Source of the DNA: Micropterix aruncella
Lineage: Eukaryota > Arthropoda > Insecta > Lepidoptera > Micropterigidae
Reading direction: 5' to 3'
DNA: 64,000 nt
Assembly: GCA_944548615.1 (NCBI GenBank)
Contig: OX155950.1
Span: 33,525,170-33,589,169 of the forward strand
This document shows, piece by piece, positions 1 through 10,622 of this stretch. Position 1 is the stretch's first letter. Each line of letters opens with the position of its first letter. The notes beneath the pieces were generated by a model. The model had not been told where the DNA came from. It ran no database searches and saw only the letters and a program-made list of their open reading frames with translations. The position numbers and the translations under genes were made by a program.

Positions 1-205
1 TATTCTTTGCATGAGGTCCTAGTCGTTACCTGATATATGCTGCGCAGTGCTCTCTTTTGCAAAAGAAAGATTCTTTTACTGGTTGCGGCATTTCCCCAAA
101 ATAGTAGTCCATAAGTTATTAATGAGTTAAAACACGCAAAGTATACTGATTTGGCTGCTGAAAAACCACAAAGACTTCTGATTTATTTAAAAGAGTATAT
201 CGAGC
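1..205 (-). pseudogene. LINE reverse transcriptase C-terminal fragment cut by the window edge
   Basis: Translated on the minus strand, this stretch reads VYFACFNSLITYGLLFWGN followed by an LQKRALRSIY-like segment. This is the hallmark region just after the reverse transcriptase core in Jockey/CR1-type non-LTR retrotransposons. An in-frame stop lies upstream, near position 190. The rest of the element lies outside the window on the left, and the fragment ends on the right where another repeat end begins. It is a dead LINE remnant; the exact clade is not resolved. Confidence 0.8.
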
Positions 206-264
206 TACATGGCTTACCAGCTAATTTCCGATTTTAGTTCACGAAGAAACGTAACAGAGCCCAT
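205..264. mobile_element. Solo end of a long-TIR MITE (same family as 29585-29879)
   Basis: The sequence around CTAATTTCCGATTTTAGTTC and the following GAAACGTAAC-AGAGCCCA matches the right arm of the foldback element at 29.6-29.9 kb, with a few substitutions. The left arm is missing. It abuts the LINE fragment directly. Confidence 0.65.
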
Positions 265-634
265 TTGGGATTAAAAGCATGGCAAGTGTCGAGATACACC
301 GATTTATAAATTCTCGCTGACGCAAAAATGAACGTTGTGAGTTGAGTCCCTCTCCGTTTGTCCTCACCCTCACGCAGCAACGGTCCTTTATTAAGGTGCA
401 ACGAAACTATGCGCCATTTGAATGACACTAAAACCATCCACGTCGGACTTTTAGTTTCCGAGTTATTCAATGGTGTTTTATCGACATGAAAACGTTTCAT
501 CAAAATTTTTGAAGTGCTATCTGGTTTGAACTTCTAGACGCAATAAAAAAAATATGTAACGTTGAAATGACACGTATTATACTTACGCTTTTCAAAAGTT
601 CTAAGGTCCAACCAACTGTTCTAAAGTTTCTAAG

Positions 635-1581
635 AGTAGCGAACGGTTTCCTGTAGCTTGGGCCATAAGATCCACTGTATTCTTGGATCGGTCCAACTCA
701 CGATTCAACTCCTATTCAGAAGCCTCCTCGTGTGGAAGGCTACCCCGGGTAAGACTCTCGCGTCTTAGGCATCACGGCTGGTGAATCGGTTCCCCTTAGG
801 GATCGCCTCCCGGCACTACTGGGCGATTTGCGCACCGTCCCACCACGCCAATAGGTTGTGCACTTTGACTAATTTCTGAAGGAGCCTGGAGACTATGAAA
901 ATATACTGTCTCCCAAGCAGCAGGGGTGAACCTGTTGTCCTGTTGTCATGCCAATCTTGAAACGACCTATCGGCCACCCGATCGCGAATGGTATTTATTT
1001 ATTTATTTATTTATTTATTTACACAAGTTCGTTTGTACAGTTTACCATATCATGTTGTATATATATATGAGACGTTAGCAAAAAACTGATTCTCGAGGAG
1101 ATAGAGTAATGAATAAAAGTCGCCTAACTAGGCCAGGGCCTGTTCTAAGGCAGACTTTATAAAATATTGTTAGGATGTATCTAATCAAATTACTAAATAA
1201 TTATTATATATAAAATTATATAATTATTATATGACGGGCAAAGGACGCCCAGGTCCGCGATGAATTCAAATTACCGCTGTAATACAACAGGTAGAGACCG
1301 CGCAAGCGACTTCGATCCCGTAACTAATCGGGAGGACGGTGGAATCCCGAAAGTTGATTCCAGGAGGAGATATGATGCCAACTGGTAGCCAGGGGGCGAG
1401 ATGGCCCACTGGATTACCTTCCTAGTGCCTCGCCGTAGGAGTTGGACTCTGGCGGGTTCGTGGCTTTCCTGGACGGAAAATTTGTACCGCCTCAAAGTCT
1501 TCTACGCTCACTTCACGGGAGACAGAACGATCACTATCGTTAAAACTTTCTGAGGTGACGGGTTCGCCTGTTTTAGTCGAC
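635..1581 (+). mobile_element. Dispersed repeat family R, copy 1 (with nested insertion)
   Basis: This is a GC-richer repeat that begins near GCGAACGGTTTC and ends near GAGGTGACGGGTTCGCC followed by TCGAC. It recurs at 14.1, 22.6, 31.5, 33.6, 37.5, 52.9, 58.2 and 61.0 kb, in both orientations. The copy is split at 991-1232 by a LINE 3' end. No terminal inverted repeat and no convincing protein were found, so the class is unknown. Shared internal landmarks include GCGCAAGCGACTT and CGGTCCGCGAT. Confidence 0.75.
991..1232 (-). mobile_element. LINE 3' UTR/tail nested in family R copy 1
   Basis: It starts with a (TTTA)n run, which is an SSR-type tail of a minus-oriented LINE. It contains CCTAACTAGGCCAGGGCCTG, a motif also found in the 3' UTR of the LINE at 37770-38545. 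Family R resumes exactly at GACGGGCAAAGGACG at 1233, as in the uninterrupted copy near 33.9 kb, so the insertion boundaries are clear. Confidence 0.7.
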
Positions 1582-4411
1582 ATCTCCAAATGAAGTTTCT
1601 TTTTGTATTTATGGTCTACGTTTCCTGTGTGTATGTTAAGACTGGTCTGACATTATCTAATCAGCGAAATAAATGTTGCAATTAAGTATGCGATTATGAT
1701 AACCTACCGCCATAAATCTTGCTCTCTTGGGTTAGATTACCGTACGCAAATTTCAATTTTCCTGCATATGGGTTATAGGCAGTTGGTAGTTCCCTCGCAT
1801 AGTGACAGCCACTAGGAAAGAAACAGCGCGGGGCATCGGGGAGGAGGGAGCTATTTTGCATATCGACTTTCTCTGAATTGACTGCAAGGACAATGATACT
1901 GTATCTACAGAGAAGAATTTTATTACTTTAAAATTGGCAATCGAAATTTAGGCAACTCTCTAGAATACCGTACCTCAAAAATAGTATAAATGCATTCGAG
2001 CAAATCAAAGTAGTGTATTCTCAAAATTAGCACGATGACAGCAAATAGATGACAGCAAATAGGGAACGTTTGTCACTTTCTTCGAAGTGTGTTTTTTAAT
2101 TGCTTTTTATCCTATTAGGTACACAAGATAACTGCAAAAAGAGGTCGCTTGTCAATAGTATCACAGCCTTTTCAATCGAACTGGAACACTTTACCACAGA
2201 AAGTAACGATATCATAAAATCGTGATATTTTTGCAGCAATCATGAAAGCACATCCTAAAATTTGATATTGATGAATAATAAATAATTAAAAATACATAAT
2301 CCTTTTATTTTCTACAGAGTTCACAAAACTTATTGTAAAAATGTCATTTGAATAATGTTTAAAGTTAAAAAAGTGTGTTTACTGTAAAAGGTAACATTTC
2401 ACAATCAAAAATTTTCATTACCTCCATGATTTCATTTTGGGTTTGGGTACATAAAACAACATGTAATATCTGCTTTCCTGTAAAGCAAAGCAGGCGAATT
2501 GATTTAGAAAAATACAATAATAAATATTTGACAGAGTACGTCACCCAGAATATAAACAGATAGGTGCAAGTCGATTCTGCTTGTACAGACTTTTCCAGAG
2601 ACTTTGATCGCGACGACTCTCCATTAGGTCAACTTCTTCCTCACTGTCTTATGAAAGTGCGTGTCCAGACTTCCTTAGTGATTCGCGTGATAGAACCCTG
2701 CTTTGCACAGTGCACTACCCAGGGCTTTCCCGAGGGAATTCTTACATTCAATTCACATATTCAAGAAAGCTTCCACGCGGGAGCAGAACGCTTGTGGTCA
2801 AAGCTGCATGGAACCATTAAACCCCAAAAACTGTTGATAAGGAACGGTAAAGCAGTCATATATGTTGACCTGTGAACCGTTCTCCATTTTCGATTGCGCG
2901 TCATTAAAAATAGCACTTAGCCCCAAGCTGTAACCTCATTAAAAGAAATCCGTGCGTTTCCATCGGAGCATAATCGAGCCGGTAGCGACACCGACTCTGT
3001 AATTAACACGGATCCGAGCGACCGCAAAGTGTACAGTCCGGCTAATTTCACCGGTAGACTCGGATGATTTTCTGCTTGAAACGAATTAATTATTTGTTTG
3101 GCCCTCAAAGCGGAAGCGGCCGAATTTTCAACCGAAAAGGGCCGCGGGCGTCGAAAAACAAATTATTATGTCCCTCCGTTTCGCGCGTCCAAGCGACGAG
3201 GACCCTTTCGTCAAAAAAAGGAAGATAGGCTCATGTAGCGATGAATACCAGGCTGCTGATAACCATATACCGGTTGGGAGCCAACGACTTACGTCAGAGG
3301 AGCTCCTCGTGGCAGGAAGGATACTTTATAGCCGCTTAGTGGAACAATCACTTTTCAGAAAGGTCCAGAAAGTCCAAAAAATAGCAATCTGTGAATTTCC
3401 ACAGTCTGTCTGCTATAGAAAAATAGCGCTCTTGGTCAATTCGACCTTGGAGGGGAAAGGGTAAAGACTACTGCTGAGATCTGCCGAGTTGAGGTCAGCG
3501 CTTAAGAGTGGGTGGCTCACTGGTGTTGCATGGCTTTCACTCACGTGGTAGGTACATCCCGCTCTTTCCTATTAATTTTTTCATCCGCTGGCGCTATTCT
3601 GGCCCCTACATAAGATGCAAAATGGTTCGCTTTGTGTTGCCAGCTAAGAATTTCGAGATAGGTAAATTAAATAAGAATAATCAGTGATCCATCCCTAAAA
3701 TTCTGAAAAGCTCTGGTAACGAAAACTACACCATATATTAATGGCTGCTATTTATCAAAATATAATTTAACAGTTAAAAGTAGCAGGAGCTATTTTGCAG
3801 CTGTGAATTTTACGATATGAGGTTTAGAAGCACTGGCCCAGAAATTTAAAGCGATCATCAGCGTCCTTTTGAGGATGGATCAGTACACCCAAAGGTCGAA
3901 GTATCCATTGTGATAGTACTGAACTTTTGGCGATCTGAGCGCGGCTGTCAGTGTATCCAACATGCTGTACCTACGTATAATTTTAGTCGTTCTGAACTTC
4001 AACCGTATTGAAACTGACTCATTTTATTTAGTGGTACTATTACTGGACTTGGTAGATGTTTAATGATATGATATCAGTGACTGACACTGACACTCGACAC
4101 ACATTACTACTAAGACAATGTTCTTACAATCTTACTGTATGAAAGATCTCATCTACGCTTTTTCTTACACCTACTGCGACGACTACGCACATTTCGCCTC
4201 GTTGAATAAGTGGAATTTAAATATTTGCATCGAGTAAATGTTAAAGCGAAACGTAATCGGCACCATTCTACCGCCCGTTTCGGACGATTTCGGAAGCACA
4301 CGTCGTAAAAATAAATAGCAATATTTTGACATAAAATGTATTTAACCGCTAGCAAAACCAAGCTTGATACATTTTGTCCCGCGTAGGCTTGCCTAATCCT
4401 GGGGACCATAA
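1582..4411. other. No recognisable gene; mixed AT-rich DNA
   Basis: The ORFs of 103 and 98 codons at 2564-2875 and 3168-3464 resemble no family I know. A 14-bp tandem duplication (ATGACAGCAAATAG) lies near 2036-2063. A GC-richer island with TAATTA motifs occupies roughly 2880-3180. I see nothing else that can be named. Confidence 0.5.
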
Positions 4412-4825
4412 CGACAAGTAAATATAAATATAAAAAATAAATAAAACACGACTACCGTTACAGAAATAGAACTATTGTATTTATAATTATTTTTATTACG
4501 GATTTTAATGAAATATGTATTATTTATGTATTTATTTATATACATACATGTATATTTCTGGAATGTACTCAATGAGACCTTTCATTCGACGCTAAACACG
4601 ATATATTTACTTATGTCAATTTATTGACATTTAAACATTTAGACAGCTATTTACTTAATATATGGAGAGTTAAGGTACCTTATGACACCCGGGATGACAT
4701 AACGTTTCTAACAATACTACGCACTTTTAAATCGGTTCAAGCATTTAGGTTATGATGGAATAAAGAAACAAAAAACATACATATATGAACCCTGAACACA
4801 TTACACTCCTTTTTAATCGGACAAT
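4412..4825 (-). repeat. Dispersed repeat family X, copy 1
   Basis: This segment is the reverse complement of a segment at 51828-52152 over most of its length. Shared landmarks include the GACCTTTCATT block, GGGATGACAT, TCTAACAATAC, AAATCGGTT and the end ACATTACACTCCTTTTT. No TIR or coding region is evident. It is probably a non-autonomous transposon of unknown type. Confidence 0.65.
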
Positions 4826-5275
4826 CGTGTAATAAGACGGATAGACCTGCTAGAAATATCGTTAAAATCAAGCAAATTATGTGATCAAACGGCTACATAC
4901 ATATATCGCGTATATCTGTACGTGTGCTCAGCCTCAGATCGAGATTTTAATGGAAATGGGAAACTGCGATACTCTCTCGTTTGGCTTTTAAATGACATCC
5001 GCTCTTTCGAGACTCCCTCTTCCGCGGCAATCGCTAATGAGAGTGCGGCGTATTTATCTTTGAGGGCGTGGCCCGTTTATACTGTTAGTCCAGAAGCCCA
5101 TTGTATCTTATCTCCTTTCATATGGCGCACGAATCAAAGTAGTATATAACGCTGATAAAAGTGTAGCATTTATCAAGATTTTATAAGCTTTACGATATTA
5201 GGTACATCTCAGGAACTAATAGATATAGAAATGAAGTAATAACAGAGACATTTAAGTTTAAAGCTTCTCTTTAAA

Positions 5276-6058
5276 ACAGAATAACACAACTGGGTTTAAT
5301 GTTTACTTTCCTGGCCCACCAACCAACGACAAGGGAAAGTATTGCGAACGCTCTTTTTTTAAGATGAACTTTTAAAGTAGTCACTTTGACCCATCGTGAG
5401 ACTATTAAGACTATTTTCAGATGGAATTCTGCCTGTATTCCTAAACGATAGCGCCCAAACGCTTAATCCGATTAAGATGAAATTTGGCATGCTGGCTTCA
5501 TTTGGTCATGGTAAGAGTTGAAAAGGTTGTGGTAGAAATCGTCTCACCAGGGGGGCACTAGTCCTATTTAAATTTCGAAGTATTGGACTTATAGCTTTGA
5601 AATTTGGTACCAGATGCCATGTTGGGCCGAAATCACGTGGTGAAATTTTGGTTTGAATATCTCATATATTCCGTCATATGTTTTAACCTTTCGGAAGCCA
5701 ATCTTTGCGCGCAAAAACGGCGCTGCACATTTTTGGTCGAATTTGTATTTAAATACCAACAATATAATTTTTTCATAAACTATCTCTTGTTGCCTAATAA
5801 TTAATCTTCTTAATCATGTGTGTCCGCAGTCACCGATTGGCGTTTTTGGCCTCTCAGGGGTTAAATATGTATTAATGCCGACCCGCCCGAGGCTAACCGT
5901 GAAATGAATCGCGCAGTTTGAGGCCGTTGTGTACCGCAACGTAAATGGGTTCGTTCGACGGCCGATAGAGGGTGCTCAACGATTTTATTTATGAAATAAT
6001 ATTTCGATTAAATCAATCCTTGGCTAATTGCCGGGATAGTCTTGGGGTGACACAACAG
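5276..6058 (+). repeat. Dispersed repeat family Q, copy 1
   Basis: It shares a mosaic of blocks with 15308-16430 in the same order and strand. These are ACAGAATAACAC, GGGAAAGTATTG, GATAGCGCCCAAACGCTT, GAAATTTGGCATGC, GGTTCGT..CG, TTATTTATGAAAT and CCTTGGCTA..TGCCGGGA. It is about 780 bp long with no recognisable protein. This copy lacks the roughly 500-bp insertion found in copy 2. Confidence 0.7.
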
Positions 6059-6069
6059 ATTTTAAAAAA

Positions 6070-6530
6070 TTATCTATTCTTCCATCGGGATTTGGGCGCG
6101 GCGTAAACTGCAGCGGGCTTCAGGATGACGTAGTCCCGCTTCTGTGGGTAGTTTTGCGGATTTATGTCGCCGCCCGGCTTGTTTAGGCGCCGCGCGGCGC
6201 TCGCAGATAGATCTCACGACTCGGGGCGACATCTCGCAGCGATCGCGCCGCGAATTAACGGGCGCCGATATTAATCGCTGCGATCTCACGCCGAACGCTT
6301 CATTTAGTTTAACCAGTGGAGCAATTAATTACCTCAGCTGTACTCCCACGGCCCGCGACGCGGCAGTCGTAGCGACTGTGTCGCATTTGCTTATATGGGC
6401 GGAATTTTCACGCGAAACGCTCTTCGCATCGTCTGGTTAGCATCATGCTGATTAGTCGCTCTAGACTAGCGCGCTCTTTCACGTGCGATTTAAGAGGCCG
6501 TGGCGGCCAAAAGCTATACGAAGCGTAATT
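6070..6530. other. GC-rich, apparently single-copy island
   Basis: The composition rises sharply above the surrounding AT-rich DNA, with many CpG dinucleotides. It contains the homeodomain-type core CAATTAATTACC next to an E-box CAGCTG near 6320-6342. The ORFs on both strands here look like composition artefacts. It is a candidate conserved regulatory element, which is inference only. Confidence 0.3.
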
Positions 6531-6586
6531 TTGTGGCCTGTTTGTGAGAACACGAAAAAGAATTTTAACACAATTATGCCGGATTT

Positions 6587-6980
6587 TAAAGTTCAAAGTT
6601 CAAAGTTTATTTATTCCAAAAAAACCGTCGAGGGTATACACCTTACAATTAATACATACATTTTTTATAATATTCATATTTTAAACATATCATATATCTG
6701 GCAAAAATAAAATTATATCACGCTAGAAATCTGAAAGTCAATAAACTATACAAAATCAACCATTACGTTGTCTAAATATTAAAAAGAGCATTAAGAAATA
6801 TCAAAAATAGAAATACCATATCCAAATAATAAAAAATAATAGAAAGGCAAATCCATTGAACGATCTCGCAAATAAATAAATAAATAATAATAATAATAAT
6901 CAAGAAGTCCAATTTGAAAAGAATCAGATAATAATCAGAGTAAAAATATAAAAATACAGCCAATAATTCCTGAATCAGGT
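6587..6980 (-). mobile_element. Probable LINE 3' UTR with AAAGTTC-repeat tail
   Basis: Three tandem AAAGTTC-like units, followed by TTTATTTATTCC, look like the tail of a minus-oriented LINE. The AT-rich DNA to the right would be its 3' UTR. No coding part was recognised, so the right boundary is a guess. Confidence 0.4.
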
Positions 6981-8685
6981 TACATAATCAGTAAGTAAAT
7001 TGTCTATAAAATGAAACCTGTTCCTTAAGCTATCATTTCGCCAAAACGAAATTGGTAAATTATTCCCATATTAATTGTAAATTATCTTTATTCTGTTACT
7101 GTTTTCCAAAAAAATATAACGAGCGAGATTTGTCTTCAGTTTTTGAAAAACCTAGAGATGATTCTCAATAATAAAAAATACTATTTACACCAGCGTATGG
7201 TCTATTTGCATAGTACCAAGACAGTTTTTGGAGCTTCTATACAAAAAATATAAGAAAAAAATGTTTGAAATTACGTAATTTCCAGAAATGTTATGGCCAA
7301 ACATTTTTTTTATGTTTACGTTTTCGCTCCCTGAGTTACGAGTTTACGTTTTCGCTTCCTGAAAATGTAATGTTTTTCATGGGACTATATTTCAACTTTT
7401 CTCGTTACTTCTGGTACAGTATACCAGACAGTAGCGTCTCTTAGAACAAATTTAAAAACGAAGCGAGCTACGTCACGAGTCCAAGGGCTCGCATATGGTC
7501 GCCACTCGTCTACTACTCTGTCAACGCAGATGTTCAAACGTTTTGAGAAATTCGCCAACCTTCGCACGTGCGCAACGCTAACCAAAAACGTACGTCGAGA
7601 CATACCCCACTGCTCACTTCCCTCGTACCCTATTTCTGCCATTATCTGTTGCTTGAGAGTGTGTCTACTGTTCTCTCGGTATACTGTGCTACTAGTAATC
7701 TTTTCGTATGGTTTATTTATACGGTAATCGAGTTTTTTTTACTTGCGGCCGGATATTTAATTACGGCCGCCTTCTGGACTCAAATATATAGAGAAATAGC
7801 ACAGAAAGGTAGATAAACAGAAATAAATGGAGCATTGACTGACCTGTATGATCCTCTTTTTCCTAATATTGTCTCCTTTGCAGATGCGGTTTGTAAGTAG
7901 ATGTAGATGCAGTTGAATATATGACACGTACTACAAGTTAGGACGACGTAAAAAGATCAAAAGAGGCCTTCTTTGTGCGCACGGTGATTCATATGGATAC
8001 TGACCCCTAATATTAACAGCCAATCAGTGCAGAAAGTAGATGAGGGTGGGCAGGATCATTGGTAATATTATATATAACGTATTAGATTGATTAGCGTCGT
8101 ACTACAATATGGCAATTGGATTTCATTACGACACGTAACGTGTAGATGGTATTCACAGTTCCAAGAAAATATCATTTCTCGTATTATCTTCAATATGGCG
8201 GCGCTCATGGTATAAAAGTAGCTTCAATATAGCGGCGTACTTTAGATAAATTTGTAAACACGCCTACACGGTATGTATTATTATTATAATTATTTTTTAC
8301 TTTAATATTGTTTAGGGTATAGCATAATTATACAATAACAAACGAAATTTTAAATCATAGCTCATTTCTTTAGTATTATTTACTTAAATATGTCAATTTT
8401 TATATTGGTATACAGGTAATAATTAATAAAAATAACAGCAATACGTAATAATTATGCACTGTAATATTTGGCTAGAGTAATAGATCTCTCCGTATTATTT
8501 TTTTGATCTAATCAGCCTATATAAAAAATACGGTAGATGGCACTAATAATTGGATGATATTATTGTTATTATTGGTTAAATTACTTTGTTTTTATAATAA
8601 ATCAACCTTTTTAAAAAACTAATTATCAGCTTTATTATAGATGGCCAAATAAATCGCGATAAAATTAGTTTCGCCGTCAAAACTA
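6981..8685. other. No recognisable gene; AT-rich unique-looking DNA
   Basis: Only short ORFs of 60-85 codons are present, overlapping each other on both strands near 7385-7816. A degenerate direct repeat (TCTTCAATATGGCGGCGCTC / GCTTCAATATAGCGGCGTAC) lies near 8190-8240. Nothing further could be assigned. Confidence 0.45.
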
Positions 8686-9106
8686 AACTGAGAAAAATAT
8701 AACTACGTAACACGAGGAAATACGCATGTTTCAACAAGGATTACGTATATAACTCGGATTACAATTACAATGGAGCGTTAACGGTGTTGACTTGACGGTA
8801 GTTACCGTGCCGTAATATCAACATAATGTTATCTCATTACATCGCGACCTTTTGATATCGCTTCTATCATGACAGCATGTATTAGGATACGTACGGATAT
8901 AGTCGGACACATGAATCATGTTGAAACTACAGTATACTGTTATATCCGTATTAACCGTACGGTAAATCTTGATACATATAATCAAGTAATGGAGTTTCAA
9001 CAAAATTCTTGTAATTCAACAACATTACGATTGAAACATCGATGCTCTGTATAAAACCGTAATAATAAAATGGTAATATAAAATCAATCCAATATTTTTC
9101 TCAGTG
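8686..9106 (+). mobile_element. TA-flanked TIR element (mariner-like MITE), full copy
   Basis: The left end AACTGAGAAAAATAT and the right end ATATTTTTCTCAGTG form near-perfect terminal inverted repeats of about 15 bp. The 421-bp element is flanked by TA at 8684-8685 and 9107-9108, as expected for Tc1/mariner-type insertion. It encodes no transposase. An internally deleted relative is at 14557-14754. Confidence 0.75.
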
Positions 9107-9349
9107 TATAAGCACTACCCCCATATCGCCGGCGCAAAAAGGTTGCTAGATCGTACTGTAAAGTTGGACAATCTAGTACAATATATAATCAATGGCAGTA
9201 TGTTGTCAGGCGCTCGCATGAATTTAACTATTTGATTATATGGCAGGAAATTGGCTCAACTGTCAGTATCTACAGGTATTTTTAAAACATCCCTAGGGTG
9301 CACGTACAATAAAACAATTTGTCAAAGCACGCAGCCACATCACTCCTGA

Positions 9350-9790
9350 TTGCTCACTTTGTTTGACTCGTTCCGTTTCCCCGCCGAGTCGATAGACGCC
9401 GCGCCCGTCAGTACTATTTATTTTTTTCTCGCAATTTGAAAGAGTAATTGCCGCTGCCATTGTGGGGTATTAAGGTTGACTTGAGCGCACCCCTTTGTAG
9501 AGGCGAAACTCCGCATACATTACATCGCTCTCCGTCCCGCTCTCGCGGGCGGCCCCAATATGTCGCGTCTCGCTCGCGCGGACGACTTTGAATATGAATA
9601 CCTTAAATGGGTAAAGCGGCTCCCGCCTCCGCCCCGTCCAGCCAGCCACCCTCTAACCTCTGAGAGCATTCGTAGGGGATTTTCGCCCCTGACGATGTAA
9701 GTGTCTATTTTTCATTACCTCGCAGACGCGTTTGTTCAAACCGCTGAGGCCTAGGAGGGAGCCGCGCGCTGAGCACACATAGGCAGTTGT
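9350..9790. other. GC-rich, apparently single-copy island
   Basis: This is a CpG-rich block (for example CGCTCTCGCGGGCGG near 9540 and CTCGCTCGCGCGGAC near 9568) inside AT-rich DNA, with no long ORF and no match to the repeat families in this window. It could be a regulatory element or an unrecognised non-coding exon. Confidence 0.25.
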
Positions 9791-10291
9791 ACAAACACTA
9801 CACTGATATGTCTTCGCCCTAAATGAGCGGGGGAACCGCCTTTAATATTTCATGGTTTAATTGCGCAGCGCTCGAGCCATTTCTTAACTCAGATTTAAGG
9901 TCAGCCACGTCAGTATAACTTCAATTCATTTTATAATAAACATACATTAAATAATATATTCTCATTGTACAGCCTAACTAAGCTTACTAAGTGGGCGAAA
10001 GCCTTTATTTTTGTAAACCTTAGGGAGTACTGCGAGGCACAAATATTCTGTATGTGCTTTTCCAAGTTTCATCAAGCAATTTAATGCAACCTCTTTTAAA
10101 CATCAGTTCTATATAAAGGGATAAAGGAATTCGCTTTCTGGTTCATTGAATGTTGAAGATGAAGTAGTATCAGTATGGCCACTCTAGGGAATGTAAGACG
10201 AGTAGCCATTTTAGTCTAAAAAAAATAGGACGATCGCTCTCACAATAATAAAGATTTACAGAAAGTAAAACCTAGATTTTAATATGCCATT

Positions 10292-10622
10292 TTAACCCGA
10301 CAAATGACAGGCGTCCTTTTGGGGATGCAAGTTTTAATACACTGGAATGACAGGCGTCCACTTGGTCCAGTGATGACGACACGATGGAGGCCGTTTGCGT
10401 TTTGTAATTTGTCGCCATTATTATCTTAATTGATTTACGAGATAAGGTTATAATGTTTTATATGTCAAATTTCAATGCGATCATTTTACAGTTCTTCTTT
10501 TTATGATCCGTATAGTGGTTTACAAGTTATGGTCGTTTTTATCAAGGTCGTCGATTTTGCGCGCGAAAAGGTCGCGCGCCAATGGGACAGCTGAATTTTT
10601 ACTCTGCGAGGAGAGGAGTTAA
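10292..10622 (+). mobile_element. TTAA-bounded element (family CCCTT), divergent copy
   Basis: It is bounded by TTAA at 10292-10295 and 10619-10622. The internal block with TTTCAATGCGATCATT, a TTCTTTTTATGAT motif and GTTATGGTCG matches the elements at 26762-27075 and 56239-56651. TTAA target sites suggest piggyBac-type mobility. The termini here are diverged and no transposase is present. Confidence 0.5.

Noticed and set aside
2564..2875. 103-codon plus-strand ORF adjoining a 62-codon ORF in the same region
   Set aside because: No recognisable motif, and consecutive short ORFs are expected by chance at this composition.
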